Part shown: piece by piece, positions 63,125 through 64,000 of the stretch | How the letters are laid out: each line of letters begins with the position of its first letter | How positions within the stretch are numbered: position 1 is the stretch's first letter | Assembly (NCBI RefSeq): GCF_009725235.1 | Contig: NZ_WJFC01000055.1 | Span: 3,768 to 67,767, forward strand | Length of the DNA stretch: 64,000 nt | Reading direction: 5' to 3' | Source of the DNA: Scytonema sp. UIC 10036 | GTDB lineage: Bacteria > Cyanobacteriota > Cyanobacteriia > Cyanobacteriales > Nostocaceae | Notes under the pieces: generated by a model | Seen by the model: only the letters and a program-made list of their open reading frames with translations | Told to the model about the DNA's origin: nothing | The model's database searches: none | Position numbers and translations under genes: made by a program

Positions 63125-63897
63125 ATGCAGCAGGTACACCAAAATAGCGGATTTAGTGTTAGCGCCATATCAATCCGTCAGCATATCGGTACACTCATGT
63201 TGACGCTAGCGGTTATTGTTTTAGGTATCTTTTTTATCATTAAATTACCAGTAGATTTGCTGCCTTCAATTACTTATCCTCGGATTGGTGTAAGGTTGGA
63301 AGCACCAGGAGTTTCACCAGAAGTAGCAATTGATGAAATCACCAGACCTTTAGAAGAAGCTTTTTCTGCTACTGAAGGTGTTATACAAGTTTATTCCCAA
63401 ACCCGTGAGGGACAGGTCAATGTGGACTTGTACTTTCAGCCCGGTGGAAATATTGACCAAGCTCTCAACGATGCAACAGCTGCTTTTAACAGAGCGAGAA
63501 GTGGTTTACCAGACACCATAGAAGAACCTCGTATCTTTAAAGTCGATCCTTCTCAGCTACCTGTTTATGAATTTGCACTCACGTCACCTTCTCTAAGTGG
63601 TGTTGATTTGCGTGTTTTTGCTGATGAAGAATTAGCTCGCGAGCTAAGTGTTGTACCGGGTGTAGCTGGAGTCGATGTATCAGGAGGTCTTCAAGAAGAA
63701 GTTAGCGTCAATATTGATTTAGACCGCTTGCAGGCTTTGGGGGTTGGTTTAACGGATGTTTTGGATGAACTAAGAAACCGCAACCAAGACATTTCTGGTG
63801 GTCGAATCTTGGGGCAAAATACAGAACCACTCACCCGTACTGTTGGACGCTTTAAAACAGCTGACGAAATTGAAAATATATTATTTGAAGTTTCCTC
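63125..63897 (+). CDS. RND-family efflux pump, 5' part
   Basis: From the ATG at 63125 the translation QVHQNSGFSVSAISIRQHIG then LMLTLAVIVLGIFFIIKLPV begins the first transmembrane helix, followed by LLPSITYPRIGVRLEAPGVS, EVAIDEITRPLEEAFSATEG, VNVDLYFQPGGNIDQALNDA, PGVAGVDVSGGLQEEVSVNI and LDRLQALGVGLTDVLDELRN, the porter-domain sequence of AcrB/MdtB-type inner-membrane pumps. A full gene would be about 3.1 kb. The frame is reliable to about 63895, after which the sequence turns into abnormal G-runs. It pairs with the adaptor lipoprotein upstream. Confidence 0.9.
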
Positions 63898-64000
63898 GCC
63901 CTGGGCGGCGGGGGGCGGGGGGGGGGGGTGGGGTGGGGGGGGCCAGGCGGGGGTGGGACGCGGCGAAAATGGGCGGGGGATGGGGAGAGATGGTGATGGG
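63898..64000. other. G-rich low-quality contig end
   Basis: After SSP of the RND porter domain the sequence becomes almost pure G with a few other bases (runs of 8-13 G), unlike the AT-rich remainder. No RND protein continues this way. It looks like a sequencing artefact rather than biology. Confidence 0.8.

Overview
The window is chromosomal DNA from a cyanobacterium, most likely a filamentous one of the Nostocales type. The evidence is the dense scatter of HIP1 octamers (GCGATCGC), short tandem heptamer repeats between genes, tiny dispersed repeats at HIP1 sites, several Uma2/DUF820 nucleases, a CpeS-like phycobiliprotein lyase, a carotenoid oxygenase, a cryptochrome/photolyase and a TspO-like protein. 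No rRNA, tRNA or CRISPR array was recognised. The last ~100 bases are G-rich in a way unlike everything else and look like low-quality contig-end sequence.

Layout. 0-4.4 kb: a decayed pair of STAND/TPR-type ATPase genes, a PD-(D/E)XK nuclease and a HigB/HigA-like toxin-antitoxin pair whose toxin carries an in-frame miniature inverted-repeat element. 4.6-6.5 kb: acetyl-CoA synthetase. 8.6-11.7 kb: the most unusual cluster, two tandem full-length genes (plus a third remnant) for cytosolic proteins joining an N-terminal HTH to a type-3 periplasmic-binding-protein fold, followed by a truncated ABC ATPase. 11.8-15 kb: Uma2 nucleases, a TPR protein and a small unknown. 15.3-20.6 kb: a MarR-controlled multidrug-efflux cluster (marR, emrA-like adaptor, MFS, emrB-like MFS) with two matching palindromes that look like MarR operators. 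20.6-23.4 kb: divergent glycosyltransferase and polytopic membrane protein.

23.9-31.3 kb is accessory: a broken Rpn-like nuclease gene, a TacA/TacT (DUF1778/GNAT) pair, a remnant of the BREX gene pglZ, a winged-helix-HNH nuclease, a frameshifted TPM-domain gene and small membrane proteins. 31.4-31.7 kb holds a chain of hairpins that looks like an unannotated structured RNA. 31.8-36.9 kb: methyltransferase, photolyase/cryptochrome, DUF3122 protein, and a chimera of a MetX-like alpha/beta-hydrolase fragment fused in frame to a glutamine-synthetase C-terminal part. 36.9-39.3 kb: a decayed IS607-type element (tnpA serine recombinase plus tnpB) abutting that hydrolase fragment.

40.3-54 kb: HD phosphohydrolase, fatty-acid desaturase, a Uma2 fragment overlapping a RelE-type toxin-antitoxin pair, TspO-like protein, ArnT-like glycosyltransferase, lipoprotein, unknown helical protein, DUF4079 protein and a PilZ-containing cellulose-synthase-like enzyme. 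54-61 kb: RecQ helicase, a three-domain (transthyretin-like, TerB-like, carotenoid oxygenase) protein, DUF427 protein, a ribbon-helix-helix/Mop molybdate-type protein and a CpeS-like lyase. 61.7-64 kb: an RND efflux adaptor lipoprotein and the start of its RND pump, cut by the window end.

Main themes: gene decay driven by small repeats, remnants of defence and toxin-antitoxin systems, and several unusual domain fusions. Function calls rest on motif recognition by eye; no database search was run.
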